From Pseudomonadota bacterium (lineage in GTDB: Bacteria > Pseudomonadota > Alphaproteobacteria > Acetobacterales > Acetobacteraceae), in the NCBI GenBank assembly GCA_021808055.1, contig JAKBCH010000002.1, positions 1 to 64,000 of the forward strand: 64,000 nt of DNA. The letters run 5' to 3'. The position numbers were made by a program, and so were the translations under genes. Below are positions 17,532 to 26,583 of this stretch, one piece after another (positions within the stretch are counted from its first letter, which is position 1; each line of letters starts with the position of its first letter). The notes beneath the pieces are model-generated. The model saw nothing but the letters and a program-made list of their open reading frames with translations, was not told the origin of the DNA and did not search any database.

Positions 17532-19747
17532 AGGGCGTTAAATCCAACGGTTCCGAGGGTTTTGAAATTGAACTGCAGAAGCACCAGCGTGCTGCCATTG
17601 TCCAGGTTGAACGAGGTGAAACGTTTGTAGAAGATCAAATTCACGCCGAAGCAATCATTCTGCCATCCGGCGGAGGCGTTTACCTCGTCGAATTTTCCGG
17701 TCTTCAGGTTCCGCTGCGCCCCGCCGGAGACATTCCAGGGGCCATCCTGGGTGGAGAGGTTGAGCGTGGCTTCCTGGCGCGGCATGAAATATTGCGGCGG
17801 CGGGGTAAGGTTGGGTGACTGGCCCAGGGTAAGATTGTCGTAAAGCGTGTAGGGATTGGTGTTGGTGTAAAGATACCCGCCGGAAACCCCAAGCCGCTTG
17901 CCGCCAAAATTCGCGGTGATATCGGTCATCCGGTCGCCAAGGGAACGATGCGAGAGCCGCCCCCGGTAAGACAGGTTGAACCAGGGCGTGGGGGCCACAA
18001 CCGCGCGGGTGACGATATCCGAGACGTTGTCTTGCAGCCCGGAGGCGGGCAGATAAACCAGGTCTTTATGGAAGCGGTAGGACTGGCCGATGAGCCCATC
18101 CAGCGTCATCCCGCCAGGTAGATACCAGGCGGCGTGCATGGCGTAATCCACCCGCGCGCCGCCTTCCAGCCGGTCGATGCCGGGGTAGCGGTTGAGGCTG
18201 AACAGATTGGCGTCGGAGAATTCGAGGTCGAGGCTGTCCTCGTTTGGAATCCGGGCGTTGTTCGAGATGCCGGTGACCGGTGAGGCGACAAGCTGCACCA
18301 TCGGCTCGATCATCTGGCTGCCCCAATGTTGTGTGGCGCGCAGGAAAGGCCAGCGCAGCATCACCGCGCCGTAAGGCTGGGCGCGGGTGATGCTGTTCTG
18401 CTGGGTGAGGCTGAAATTCGGTTGCTGATTCAGCTTGTCGGCATTGTAATAGGCGGCATCGAGCTGCAGCCGTGCCGTGCCAACGATGCCTTCCGGCAGC
18501 ATGAAGGGCAGCGCATAAGACGGAATAAACGCAACGCGGCGCGTATTGGTGCCGACATGGCGCATTACGTTGAACACGCTGGCATCCACCCGGAAGGTGC
18601 CGCCGAGGCTGTCGGGCCGGGAGACGTAATGATACTGCCCGTAAGGGGCAACAATCGGGAGCTCGCTCTGGTTGACCGAGGCAACCAAGCCCTGGAAGGT
18701 TTCAGCATCGAGCCGCGCGTAAGACCCGCGGCCAAAGCCTTCGAGGTAGATGTTGCTATCCAAATAAGAGGCGTTTGGTAGGATGCTGAAATCATCCAGA
18801 TATTGCGGGTTGGAGGCGCGGTTGAACGAGAAACCGGCGCGCCAGGCATGATTGAGGTCGAACGTGCCGTTGGCGAAAACGGAGTCGCCGAACGCGCCCC
18901 TGTCCCGTCCGCCGGAAAGCTTCACATCCAGCGTGCCGTGGTTGAAGGCTTCGCGGTAATCGGCTTTCAGCGCCGGGCCCTGCTTGGTGGCGAGCACGGG
19001 GGTGAGGGTCACGTCCGCCGAGGGGCCAAGGGTTATGAAATAAGGAATGACGGCAAACGCGCCGAGCTGCGAGGTGGCACCGACTGAGGGGATGAGCAGC
19101 CCGGTTTTGCGTTTCACCGAGGGGTCCGGTTCGCTCAGATAGGGTAGCCAGAATACCGGCACGCCCTTCATCAGCAGCGTCGCGTTGCGGAACTCGATCA
19201 TTTTATGCTCAAGGTCGCGCGTGGCGCTGCTGGCGCGGATCGCCCAGGTGGGGGCCGCGCGCGGGTCGCTCTTGCACAAATCACAGGCGGAATAAACAGG
19301 CTTGGAAAGCTTGTCGATCTTGCCGTCATAGCGTTCGCCGCCATTGGCGATGATGCGGGCATTCTCTGCCAGCCGCGCCGCCACGGATTGCATCACCGCG
19401 TCCTTCATGCCGTGTGAGAGCACGACATGATCGGCATAAACCGTGGTGCCGTCTGGCTGCACGAGTGAGACATGGCCGGAGGCGGTGACGACATTGGTAT
19501 TGCGATTGATCGTTATCTTGTCCGCGCGCAGGGTCTGGCCGTTCTGAATGGCGGTGACATGGCCGGCAGCCGTCACGATGTTGCCGGGCTTGTTATAGGA
19601 AAGCGTATCTGCGGTGAAGCTCACCGGCGCGTTGGTGCGACCTGTTGTCTCGGGGGCGGAAATCAGCGCCCCCATGGATTGCGCCAAGGCGGGCGCGCCC
19701 AGGCAGGTGGTGGCGAGCAAAGCGAAGATTCGGCCAGTGCGGGTCAT
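17528..19747 (-). CDS. lptD: LPS-assembly outer-membrane protein LptD
   Basis: 739 residues with a Sec signal, an OstA/LptA-like jellyroll domain (about 45-160: FTADTLSYNKPGNIVTAAGH, then ADKITINRNTNVVTASGHV) and a large C-terminal beta-barrel. Cysteines that could form the inter-domain disulfides occur as CDLC after the jellyroll and as NDCFG near the C-terminus. LptD with LptE inserts lipopolysaccharide into the outer leaflet. The gene begins 3 bp after the lptG stop and overlaps surA, forming one operon with its own folding factor. Confidence 0.95.
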   Translation of the reverse strand: MTRTGRIFALLATTCLGAPALAQSMGALISAPETTGRTNAPVSFTADTLSYNKPGNIVTAAGHVTAIQNGQTLRADKITINRNTNVVTASGHVSLVQPDGTTVYADHVVLSHGMKDAVMQSVAARLAENARIIANGGERYDGKIDKLSKPVYSACDLCKSDPRAAPTWAIRASSATRDLEHKMIEFRNATLLMKGVPVFWLPYLSEPDPSVKRKTGLLIPSVGATSQLGAFAVIPYFITLGPSADVTLTPVLATKQGPALKADYREAFNHGTLDVKLSGGRDRGAFGDSVFANGTFDLNHAWRAGFSFNRASNPQYLDDFSILPNASYLDSNIYLEGFGRGSYARLDAETFQGLVASVNQSELPIVAPYGQYHYVSRPDSLGGTFRVDASVFNVMRHVGTNTRRVAFIPSYALPFMLPEGIVGTARLQLDAAYYNADKLNQQPNFSLTQQNSITRAQPYGAVMLRWPFLRATQHWGSQMIEPMVQLVASPVTGISNNARIPNEDSLDLEFSDANLFSLNRYPGIDRLEGGARVDYAMHAAWYLPGGMTLDGLIGQSYRFHKDLVYLPASGLQDNVSDIVTRAVVAPTPWFNLSYRGRLSHRSLGDRMTDITANFGGKRLGVSGGYLYTNTNPYTLYDNLTLGQSPNLTPPPQYFMPRQEATLNLSTQDGPWNVSGGAQRNLKTGKFDEVNASAGWQNDCFGVNLIFYKRFTSFNLDNGSTLVLLQFNFKTLGTVGFNAL

Positions 19748-19750
19748 GGC

Positions 19751-20863
19751 TCAGCCATCTTCCAGATGCAGCAACAAGGCAAGCGCCAAAAACAAACCTG
19801 CCACCGTTGGTGCCCAGGCGGCAAGGCCCACCGGCACCGCGCCCGAGGTGCCGAACTGCTTGGCAACCTCTGAAACCATGAACAAGGCAAAGCCGAACCC
19901 GACACCGGCCACCAGCATGGCGCCCGCGCCGCCGCGCCGCGAGGGGCGCATGGAAAACCCCGCCGCCACCAACGCCATGGTGCCGCATAAAAGCGGCAGC
20001 GCCAGCAGGCTCTGGAACACCAGCTCATGCTGAGTTGCTGAAAAGCCTGAGTGCCGTAGCAGACGAATAAACCCTGGCAACGCCCAGAAGGAGAGCGCGT
20101 TGGGAGAGGCAAAGCTCTCCTGCACGCGGTTCACGGTCAGGTCTGTGGGGAAGCGCGTTTGCGGAATATGCCGGGGGGCCGTTCCTGGCTTCAGCACCGA
20201 GATGTTTTGCAGCGTCCAATCGCCGGAACGCAATGTGGCATGCTCTGCCTCCAGCCGTTCCAGCAGGTCCGTCTCAGCGTCCAGCCGCAGAATGCTCACC
20301 TCGTCGGCCACCAGCGTGTTGTTGTGCAGCCGGACATTGCTGGCATGAACCACGGCGACGCCATTGGGCACCAGGCCATTATCGCTTTGGCGTACCCAAA
20401 GCGAACCGCCATTAAGTGAAAGCGGGCCGCCGGCGGGTTTAAGGTGAAGATTGTCGAGCTGCTCGGCCCGGCCATACATAACCGCCGAAAGCGGGCTTAT
20501 GGCCGTGGTGCAGAGCACCCCCAGCAGGCAGGCCACGAGAAAGGGCGTTGCCAAAAACTGCCAGGCCGAAATGCCAGCCGCCCGCGCCACCACCAGCTCC
20601 GAGGAGCGCGCCAGCCGCCAGAAGGCGTAAAGTCCGCCCAGCAGCACCGCGAAAGGCATAATCTGCATCAGGCTCCAGGGCAGGCGCAGCAGCTCGATCT
20701 CAACAATCACGCCGAATCCGGCATGGGGGGCAGTGGCGGATTCGCGCAAAAGCTCCAGAAAATCGAATAACGCCACCAGCCCGGTAAGCCCGGCGGACAT
20801 CGCCAGCACGGCGGCGGCGAAAGACCGCCCGAAATACCAGGAAATGGTAATCGGCAGTTTCAT
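19751..20863 (-). CDS. lptG: LPS export ABC transporter permease LptG
   Basis: 370 residues of the YjgP/YjgQ family: two N-terminal helices, a third and fourth around residues 55-120, a periplasmic jellyroll (about 130-260) and C-terminal helices. Together with LptF and the LptB ATPase (not in the window) it extracts lipopolysaccharide from the inner membrane. The start MKLPITISWYFG overlaps the lptF stop (ATGA). The longer frame reaching 20932 adds residues not seen in the family. Confidence 0.93.
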   Translation of the reverse strand: MKLPITISWYFGRSFAAAVLAMSAGLTGLVALFDFLELLRESATAPHAGFGVIVEIELLRLPWSLMQIMPFAVLLGGLYAFWRLARSSELVVARAAGISAWQFLATPFLVACLLGVLCTTAISPLSAVMYGRAEQLDNLHLKPAGGPLSLNGGSLWVRQSDNGLVPNGVAVVHASNVRLHNNTLVADEVSILRLDAETDLLERLEAEHATLRSGDWTLQNISVLKPGTAPRHIPQTRFPTDLTVNRVQESFASPNALSFWALPGFIRLLRHSGFSATQHELVFQSLLALPLLCGTMALVAAGFSMRPSRRGGAGAMLVAGVGFGFALFMVSEVAKQFGTSGAVPVGLAAWAPTVAGLFLALALLLHLEDG

Positions 20864-21966
20864 GCGCGCGGTGCGCCCTGGCGCAGCAGAATAGCGAAGG
20901 CTGCGCCCGGCGGCAGCAGCGCCCACACCCATATAAGCGGCAGCAGCGCGGTGTTGCGGGCTGCGAAGTTATTCACCCCCAGCCCCAGCGCCACCAGCGC
21001 GGTAACAATGCCAACCGCCCCGATAACGCGCGCCAGCCCGCCATGGCGCCGGAACCCCCCGCCCAGAGCGGCCACCAGCGCCACCAGCGTATAGCCCAGC
21101 GTGGCCAGCGGCGCGCTCAACCGGCGTTGCGCTTCCACCAGCCATTTCGCCCTGTCGCCCTTTGCCAGGCTGGCCGGGGGGTGGAGCAATGCCGGCAAAG
21201 TCACCTCCGCCGGATCTGTGTCCACCGGCCCGCCATTGCGCATGGTCTCCGCCAGGGAGAGCGTGTTACGTTGGAAGGTCAGCAGGTCGAGATCGCCGGT
21301 TTTCGAGTCTATCTGCTCGCGCGAGCCGTTTTCCAGCACCACCACCGGGCCTTGCGCGGTGGAAACCAGTGCGCCGGTGCGCGCCAGAATGGTGGCCGGA
21401 GCGCTGGGGTTGCGGTCATCTTCTATGATGATGCCCTTGAGGCTGCCATTGGCGGCACGGGACTGCACATACACCGTGATATCGCTTGAAACCGGGGTAA
21501 ATACGCCGGGCTCAAGCAAAAACGCTGCAATTTGGTTGCGGATCTCGTACTGATAATCCCGGAAGATCGAAAGGCTCCAGGGCACAACCCCCAGGCTGAG
21601 GCCATAGCCCAGCAGCGTCACCGCCACCGCCAGGGTCAGTGCCGGGCGGGCGAGTTTGCGGTCCGAAAGCCCTAGCCCGCGCATGATTGTCAGCTCCCGG
21701 TCGCCAGAGAGCCGGAGATAAATGAACAGCACCACGATGAAGCAGGTGATCGGCAGGATGGTGGCCAGAAAACTTGGCACCAGCAGGGCCGTGAGCTTCA
21801 CGAACACGAAGGGCGAGAGCCCGTGACTGACGATGATCTGGATAAAGCGCAGCGATTGGGTGAGCCAGATCAGCGCCACCAGACCCGCCGTGACAAGTGC
21901 CAGCGCCAGCACAAGCTGGCCCAGAACGTACCTGTCCAGCCGGTGGAAGAAGGGCAAGGGTTGCAT
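20860..21966 (-). CDS. lptF: LPS export ABC transporter permease LptF
   Basis: 368 residues of the same YjgP/YjgQ fold as LptG, with the motif LTQSLRFIQIIVSHG after helix 1 and DRELTIMRGLGLSDRKLARP in the coupling loop. The start MQPLPFFHRLDRYV at 21966 is chosen because the upstream extension to 22080 is Pro/Ser-rich and unlike the family. It is the first gene of the minus-strand lptF-lptG-lptD-surA-dedA operon; its promoter should be in 21967-22199. Confidence 0.93.
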   Translation of the reverse strand: MQPLPFFHRLDRYVLGQLVLALALVTAGLVALIWLTQSLRFIQIIVSHGLSPFVFVKLTALLVPSFLATILPITCFIVVLFIYLRLSGDRELTIMRGLGLSDRKLARPALTLAVAVTLLGYGLSLGVVPWSLSIFRDYQYEIRNQIAAFLLEPGVFTPVSSDITVYVQSRAANGSLKGIIIEDDRNPSAPATILARTGALVSTAQGPVVVLENGSREQIDSKTGDLDLLTFQRNTLSLAETMRNGGPVDTDPAEVTLPALLHPPASLAKGDRAKWLVEAQRRLSAPLATLGYTLVALVAALGGGFRRHGGLARVIGAVGIVTALVALGLGVNNFAARNTALLPLIWVWALLPPGAAFAILLRQGAPRA

Positions 21967-22117
21967 CTCGGTTGCTTCTCTGGCGGCCCGCGGCGGGGAA
22001 GGCAAGGGTGGCGAGGCTGACTGAAACATGCGGTGACCAAACAATGGGCGTAAGGCAAAATTATGCGTTGCACCTTCCACATAAAAACTGTTGTATCCGC
22101 CACAATTCCAAGGGTTG

Positions 22118-22133
22118 ATGAATTATGATTCAT
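22118..22133. promoter_or_regulatory. Palindrome ATGAAT-N4-ATTCAT between lptF and the aminotransferase
   Basis: A perfect 6-bp inverted repeat with a 4-nt centre lies in the 233-bp region between the divergent lptF and aminotransferase genes, about 67 bp before the latter's ATG. It may be an operator for either gene. Nothing else distinctive is seen in this gap. Confidence 0.3.
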
Positions 22134-22199
22134 GAAGGCGGGGGATTCGATGGGCTTGGGGTATGTGGCTACATTAATTTGGGCTTTAGGTGATGATTT

Positions 22200-23507
22200 A
22201 TGTCGGGCCTGATTCCGCCAGGGGTACCCCGCCCCGCTGAGCTTTCAGATGCCGAGTTGGAACAGCGGCTGGAAGCCAGGCGTAAATGGCTGGGAGAGAC
22301 AGCCTTTGCCTATGACCCGCCGCTGGAGCCAGTGCGCGGTGACGGGGTTTACCTGTATGACAGCGCCGGGCAGGGTTATCTGGACATGCACAGCAATGTA
22401 CCCTCAGTTGGGCATGGGCACCCGGAAGTGGTTTCAGCCATCGCCGCCCAGGCCGCCACGCTCAACACCCATTCGCGCCACCTTAATAATGCGGTTGAGG
22501 CTTATGCCGCGCGGCTGCTGGGGCTGTTTCCTGCCCCGCTTGGCGGATTGATCATGACCTGCTCAGGCAGCGAGGCGAACGACCTCGCCTTGCGTGTTGC
22601 CAGGCTTGTTACCGGCCGGCAGGGCATTATCGTAACCTCTGGTGCCCGCCATGGCAGCACCGCGATGACGGCTGAAATCTCCCCCGGCCTGAACCAGCCT
22701 TTGCCCGCGCATGTAAGAACCATTCCAGCGCCCGACCCTCGCCTTGCCGGTGGCGATGCGCTGGGTAGCTGGTTTGCCGCGCGTGTGCGCGAAGAAGCTG
22801 CCATTCTGAATAAAACCGGCGCTGGCTTTGCCGCATTGGTGTTGGACAGCGCCTTCGCCTTCGATGGCGTGTTTACCGACCCGCCAGGATTTTTGGCAGA
22901 GGCCGTGGACGCAACGCGCCAGTCGGGCGGGCTGTTCATTGCCGATGAGGTTCAGGCCGGGTTTGGCCGCACGGGCGAGCTTTGGGGCTTTTCCCGGCAC
23001 CGCGTCGTGCCGGATGTGGTCACCCTGGGCAAGCCGATGGGCAATGGCTACCCGGTTGGCGGAGTGGTGATGCGGGCGGCGCATCTTGCCCGATTAAACG
23101 CCAGCGCGCCGTATTTCAGCGGCTGTGGCGGTAGCCCGGTGGCGGCGGCGGCGGGCATGGCGGTGCTGGATGTGATCGAGGCGGAAAAGCTCATTCGCAA
23201 TGCCGGGCGCAATGGTGAATTGTTGCGCAAGGGTTTGCGGCGGCTGGCGAAATCTTTCCCGCGCATTGCCGCCGTGCGGGGTGCGGGTTTGCTCTTCGGC
23301 GTGGATCTGGTCTCGCCCAAAACCGGCGCACCAGACCCCGAGGCGGCGGGCCAGGTGATTAACGCATTGCGGCGGAATTTCATCCTGGCCGGCAGGGCAA
23401 CACCCGCCAGCCATGTTTTGCAACTGCGCCCGCCCTTATCCATCTCGGCGGGGCAAGTGGCGCAATTCCTGGAGGCTTTTCGTGGCGTTCTGGCCACGCT
23501 GGCATGA
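22200..23507 (+). CDS. Class III PLP-dependent aminotransferase
   Basis: 435 residues with the fold-type I class III signature: GSEAND for phosphate binding, IADEVQAGFGRTGELWGF with the cofactor-binding Asp, and the Schiff-base lysine in VVTLGKPMGNGYPVGG. The C-terminal part (ILAGRATPASHVLQLRPPL) is like the AGXT2/ornithine-acetylornithine aminotransferase relatives. The amino donor and acceptor cannot be assigned from sequence. It stands alone, divergent from lptF and 96 bp before purF. Confidence 0.88.
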   Translation: MSGLIPPGVPRPAELSDAELEQRLEARRKWLGETAFAYDPPLEPVRGDGVYLYDSAGQGYLDMHSNVPSVGHGHPEVVSAIAAQAATLNTHSRHLNNAVEAYAARLLGLFPAPLGGLIMTCSGSEANDLALRVARLVTGRQGIIVTSGARHGSTAMTAEISPGLNQPLPAHVRTIPAPDPRLAGGDALGSWFAARVREEAAILNKTGAGFAALVLDSAFAFDGVFTDPPGFLAEAVDATRQSGGLFIADEVQAGFGRTGELWGFSRHRVVPDVVTLGKPMGNGYPVGGVVMRAAHLARLNASAPYFSGCGGSPVAAAAGMAVLDVIEAEKLIRNAGRNGELLRKGLRRLAKSFPRIAAVRGAGLLFGVDLVSPKTGAPDPEAAGQVINALRRNFILAGRATPASHVLQLRPPLSISAGQVAQFLEAFRGVLATLA

Positions 23508-23603
23508 ACCGTGCCCTCTGGGGCTCTCTTATGCGGCTGAACACCTCGACATCTGGTTGTCACATCGCTACTTGGAGCGCGGGATGAGCAAGGCGGGGCC
23601 AGC

Positions 23604-25055
23604 ATGATTGACGACGACAAGCCACATGAGGAATGCGGCGTATTCGGCGCCTGGAACGTGGCCGATGCGGCGGCGATCACCGCGCTTGGTTTGCACGCGC
23701 TGCAGCATCGCGGGCAGGAAGCCACGGGCATTGTCACGCATGACGGCGTGCGGTTCAATTCCCATAAGGGGCTGGGCCTGGTGGGCGATAATTACGGCGA
23801 TGCCAAGGTGATGGCCGGGCTGCCCGGTGCCCGCGCCATCGGTCACAACCGCTACGCCACCACGGGTGACACCGTGCTGCGCAATGTGCAGCCGCTCTTC
23901 GCGGAGTTTGAATTCGGCGGCTTTGCCGTCGGCCATAACGGCAACCTCACCAACGCGCATACGCTGCGCAAGGCGCTCACCCGCCGCGGCTGCCTGTTTC
24001 AGTCCACCATGGACTCAGAGGTGTTCGTTCACCTCATCGCCATCTCTCTGTACGCCAATGTGGTGGATCGTCTTATCGACGCGATCAAGCAGGTGATCGG
24101 CGCGTACTCCCTGGTGGCGCTCACCAATGAGCAGCTGATCGGCGTGCGCGACCCGCTGGGCGTGCGCCCACTGGTGCTGGGCAAGCTTTCCGGCGCGGAT
24201 GGCAAGCCAGGCTGGGTGCTCTCCTCTGAAAGCTGCGGGCTGGATATCGTGGGTGCGGAATTCGTGCGCGATGTCGAGCCCGGCGAGATCGTATTGATCG
24301 ACGATAGCGGTGTTACCAGCATCAAACCCTTCGCGCCTGTTAAGCCGCGCTTTTGCGTGTTCGAGTATATTTATTTCGCCCGGCCGGATTCCATCATGGA
24401 AGGCAACTCCGTTTACACAGCGCGCAAAAAAATCGGCGCACAGCTGGCGCTTGAAGCGCCCGCCGAAGCAGATGTGGTGGTGCCGGTGCCCGATTCCGGG
24501 GTGCCCGCGGCCATGGGCTTCGCGGAAGCTTCCGGCATTAATTTCGAGCTTGGCATCATTCGCAACCATTATGTCGGCCGCACATTCATCGAGCCGACGG
24601 ACCAGATCCGCCATCTTGGCGTGCGGCTCAAACATTCGGCAAACCGTGCCATGATCGAGGGCAAGCGCGTGGTGCTGGTGGACGATTCCATCGTGCGCGG
24701 CACCACCAGCCAGAAGATTGTGGAGATGGTGCGCCAGGCCGGGGCCAAGGAGGTGCATATGCGCATCGCCGGGCCGCCGACCACCCATTCCTGCTTCTAT
24801 GGCATCGACACGCCAGAGCGCGCCAAGCTGCTGGCGGCCCGCAACTCCGTTGAAGAAATGGCGAAACTCATCGGCGTTGATTCGCTGGCGTTCATTTCGA
24901 TCGACGGGCTTTACAAGGCTTTAGGCAAAGGCGGGCGTGACGCCGCCGAGCCGGCCTTCTGCGATGCCTGTTTCACAGGCGATTACCCGATCCAGCTCAC
25001 GGATAACGCTGAAGCGCGCGTGAGCAGGCCAAGCCTGCTGGCTGAATTAAATTAG
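23604..25055 (+). CDS. purF: Amidophosphoribosyltransferase (purine synthesis, first step)
   Basis: 483 residues. The N-terminal glutaminase uses Cys11 (HEECGVFG), exposed after removal of a 10-residue propeptide. The C-terminal phosphoribosyltransferase has the PRPP loop VVLVDDSIVRGTTS. Cysteines at PRFCVFEY, HSCFYG and FCDACF correspond to the [4Fe-4S] ligands of the Bacillus-type enzyme, so this is the iron-sulfur form. It makes phosphoribosylamine from PRPP and glutamine. cvpA, often next to purF, lies instead at 35.4 kb. A strong terminator follows. Confidence 0.97.
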   Translation: MIDDDKPHEECGVFGAWNVADAAAITALGLHALQHRGQEATGIVTHDGVRFNSHKGLGLVGDNYGDAKVMAGLPGARAIGHNRYATTGDTVLRNVQPLFAEFEFGGFAVGHNGNLTNAHTLRKALTRRGCLFQSTMDSEVFVHLIAISLYANVVDRLIDAIKQVIGAYSLVALTNEQLIGVRDPLGVRPLVLGKLSGADGKPGWVLSSESCGLDIVGAEFVRDVEPGEIVLIDDSGVTSIKPFAPVKPRFCVFEYIYFARPDSIMEGNSVYTARKKIGAQLALEAPAEADVVVPVPDSGVPAAMGFAEASGINFELGIIRNHYVGRTFIEPTDQIRHLGVRLKHSANRAMIEGKRVVLVDDSIVRGTTSQKIVEMVRQAGAKEVHMRIAGPPTTHSCFYGIDTPERAKLLAARNSVEEMAKLIGVDSLAFISIDGLYKALGKGGRDAAEPAFCDACFTGDYPIQLTDNAEARVSRPSLLAELN

Positions 25056-25077
25056 ACGCCTTTTGGTGTTCAACCCG

Positions 25078-25101
25078 CCCCGCCGCAAGGCGGGGTTTTT
25101 T
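25078..25101 (+). terminator. Intrinsic terminator of purF
   Basis: CCCCGCC (25078-25084), GCAA tetraloop, GGCGGGG (25089-25095) and six T make a classical plus-strand terminator 22 bp after the purF stop. Confidence 0.93.
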
Positions 25102-25207
25102 AATGGGGCCTCGCTGAGGCGGAAAAGTCTTTGTAATTAGTTTTAAAATCAATCACATGCGGGGCATAATGTGTCATTTAAGCCACATCCGCCCGCCAAA
25201 ACATCAA

Positions 25208-25270
25208 CCAGACAGGTTTCGTCTGGCATTCGCCATTCGTGGCATGTAGGTTGCAGTCTGGTTACTGCAA
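25208..25270 (+). promoter_or_regulatory. Porin upstream region with two inverted repeats
   Basis: The 308-bp stretch between purF and the porin gene (25056-25363) holds the purF terminator and then two perfect inverted repeats: CCAGAC-N7-GTCTGG (25208-25226) and TTGCAGT-N6-ACTGCAA (25251-25270). Both lie 95-155 bp before the porin ATG and could be protein operators or RNA hairpins in a long leader. A further GCGC-N7-GCGC pair lies nearer the gene, and a full AGGAGG Shine-Dalgarno is at 25354-25359. Confidence 0.45.
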
Positions 25271-25363
25271 ATGGCGCTTGTTAAGGCTAATTATAAGATT
25301 TACTCGCGCCATCCGATTAGAGTTTAGGCATCACGCGCTAACAATGCGCAACTAGGAGGCATA

Positions 25364-26527
25364 ATGATTACAATGCGTCGGCAACTTCTTGGATTGGGCT
25401 TTGTGGCCGCGTCCTCTCTTCTGGCTCTTCAATCGGCCCACGCCATGAATGGCCCAACCGCGATCAATATTGATGGCGGCCCGCTTGGCCAGCTCAGCCT
25501 CAGCGGCGGCGTGGACGGCTATGGCTATTACGTAAGCAAGCTGCCGAATGGCACCCTGAACCACGGCGTCAATGTCGCGAACGCGCTGGTTCAGTTGCAG
25601 AAGACCACCGGTGAGCTGCAATTCACCATTGAAGTCGGCTCCAATGGCGGTGCGGTCACGGTGGGTGCCTCCGGCCGTCCGGGCCAGACCTCCATCAACA
25701 ATTTCAGCACCGGCCCGCTTTATGCTGGTTACGTGACCATCGCGCCGAAGGACATGCCCTTCACCATCTCCGCTGGCCGTATGGCTTCGCTGGAAGGCTG
25801 GGAGTCCGCCATTGACTGGAACAACGAGTCGCAGCTGACCACCGACATCTGGTATGTGCAGAACAGCCAGGCGGACGGCGTTGAGGGCAGCTATACGGCT
25901 GGCCCTGTCACCGCGACCGTCGAGTTCGGCGATGGCTGGGACACGCATGTGTTCAACTTCGCGCAGGCCCTGGTTAGCTACACGATCAATTCCAACAATA
26001 ATGTGAACGTGTACTATGCTGGCAATCTCGGTCGCACCGGCCTGAACGCCCGCACCTATGGCTGGGGTTCCGGCACCACCGTTGCTGGTTACGGCCCGTA
26101 TTTCATGAACTCGCAGATGATTGGTGGCTGGTACAGCTACACCATGGGCAACCTGAACGTGATTCCTGAAGTTCAGTATGTCTATGCCAAGACCGACCAT
26201 CAGCTCGGCATTGATAAGCCCACCTCCAACTTCGGCGCGGCCGTGTTCGGCGACTACGCTTTCGGCACCTCGCCTTACTCCCTCGGCGGCTGGGTTGAGT
26301 ATGAGAAGTCTCAGGGTGCGGGTTCCTGGTTTGTTGGTCCGAACTCCGAGGCGGTTGGCTTTGCGGTTTCGCCCACCTGGCAGTATAAGGATCTGTTCGC
26401 CCGCGTGAACGGTGGCGGTCTGTACCTGCTGAACAATAAGTATGATGGCGCCACCTACGGCTATGGTGCCAACGGCACGGACAAGTTCCAGTTCGTCGGC
26501 ACGCTGGAAGCCGGCCTGCTGTTCTAA
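25364..26527 (+). CDS. Outer-membrane beta-barrel porin (OmpL-like, porin-2 type)
   Basis: 387 residues with a Sec signal (cleavage near SAHA-MN) and alternating beta-strand pattern throughout, rich in Gly, Tyr and Asn and without cysteine. The C-terminal strand ends in Phe (EAGLLF), the recognition signal for the Bam machinery. The segment FTISAGRMASLEGWESAIDW fits the putative beta-barrel porin-2 family. It likely forms a solute channel; the substrate is unknown. The start at 25364 sits 4 nt after a perfect AGGAGG. It is flanked by its own leader and a strong terminator, so it is probably a highly expressed single gene. Confidence 0.88.
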   Translation: MITMRRQLLGLGFVAASSLLALQSAHAMNGPTAINIDGGPLGQLSLSGGVDGYGYYVSKLPNGTLNHGVNVANALVQLQKTTGELQFTIEVGSNGGAVTVGASGRPGQTSINNFSTGPLYAGYVTIAPKDMPFTISAGRMASLEGWESAIDWNNESQLTTDIWYVQNSQADGVEGSYTAGPVTATVEFGDGWDTHVFNFAQALVSYTINSNNNVNVYYAGNLGRTGLNARTYGWGSGTTVAGYGPYFMNSQMIGGWYSYTMGNLNVIPEVQYVYAKTDHQLGIDKPTSNFGAAVFGDYAFGTSPYSLGGWVEYEKSQGAGSWFVGPNSEAVGFAVSPTWQYKDLFARVNGGGLYLLNNKYDGATYGYGANGTDKFQFVGTLEAGLLF

Positions 26528-26552
26528 TTCGAACGGTTTGCTGAAAACAGGA

Positions 26553-26581
26553 AAGGCCGGAGCATTGCTCCGGCCTTTTTT
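26553..26581 (+). terminator. Intrinsic terminator of the porin gene
   Basis: An 11-bp stem (AAGGCCGGAGC, 3-nt loop, GCTCCGGCCTT) is followed by a T-run on the plus strand. It also lies just beyond the convergent mutL stop (26584) and could serve it weakly. Confidence 0.93.
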
Positions 26582-26583
26582 AT

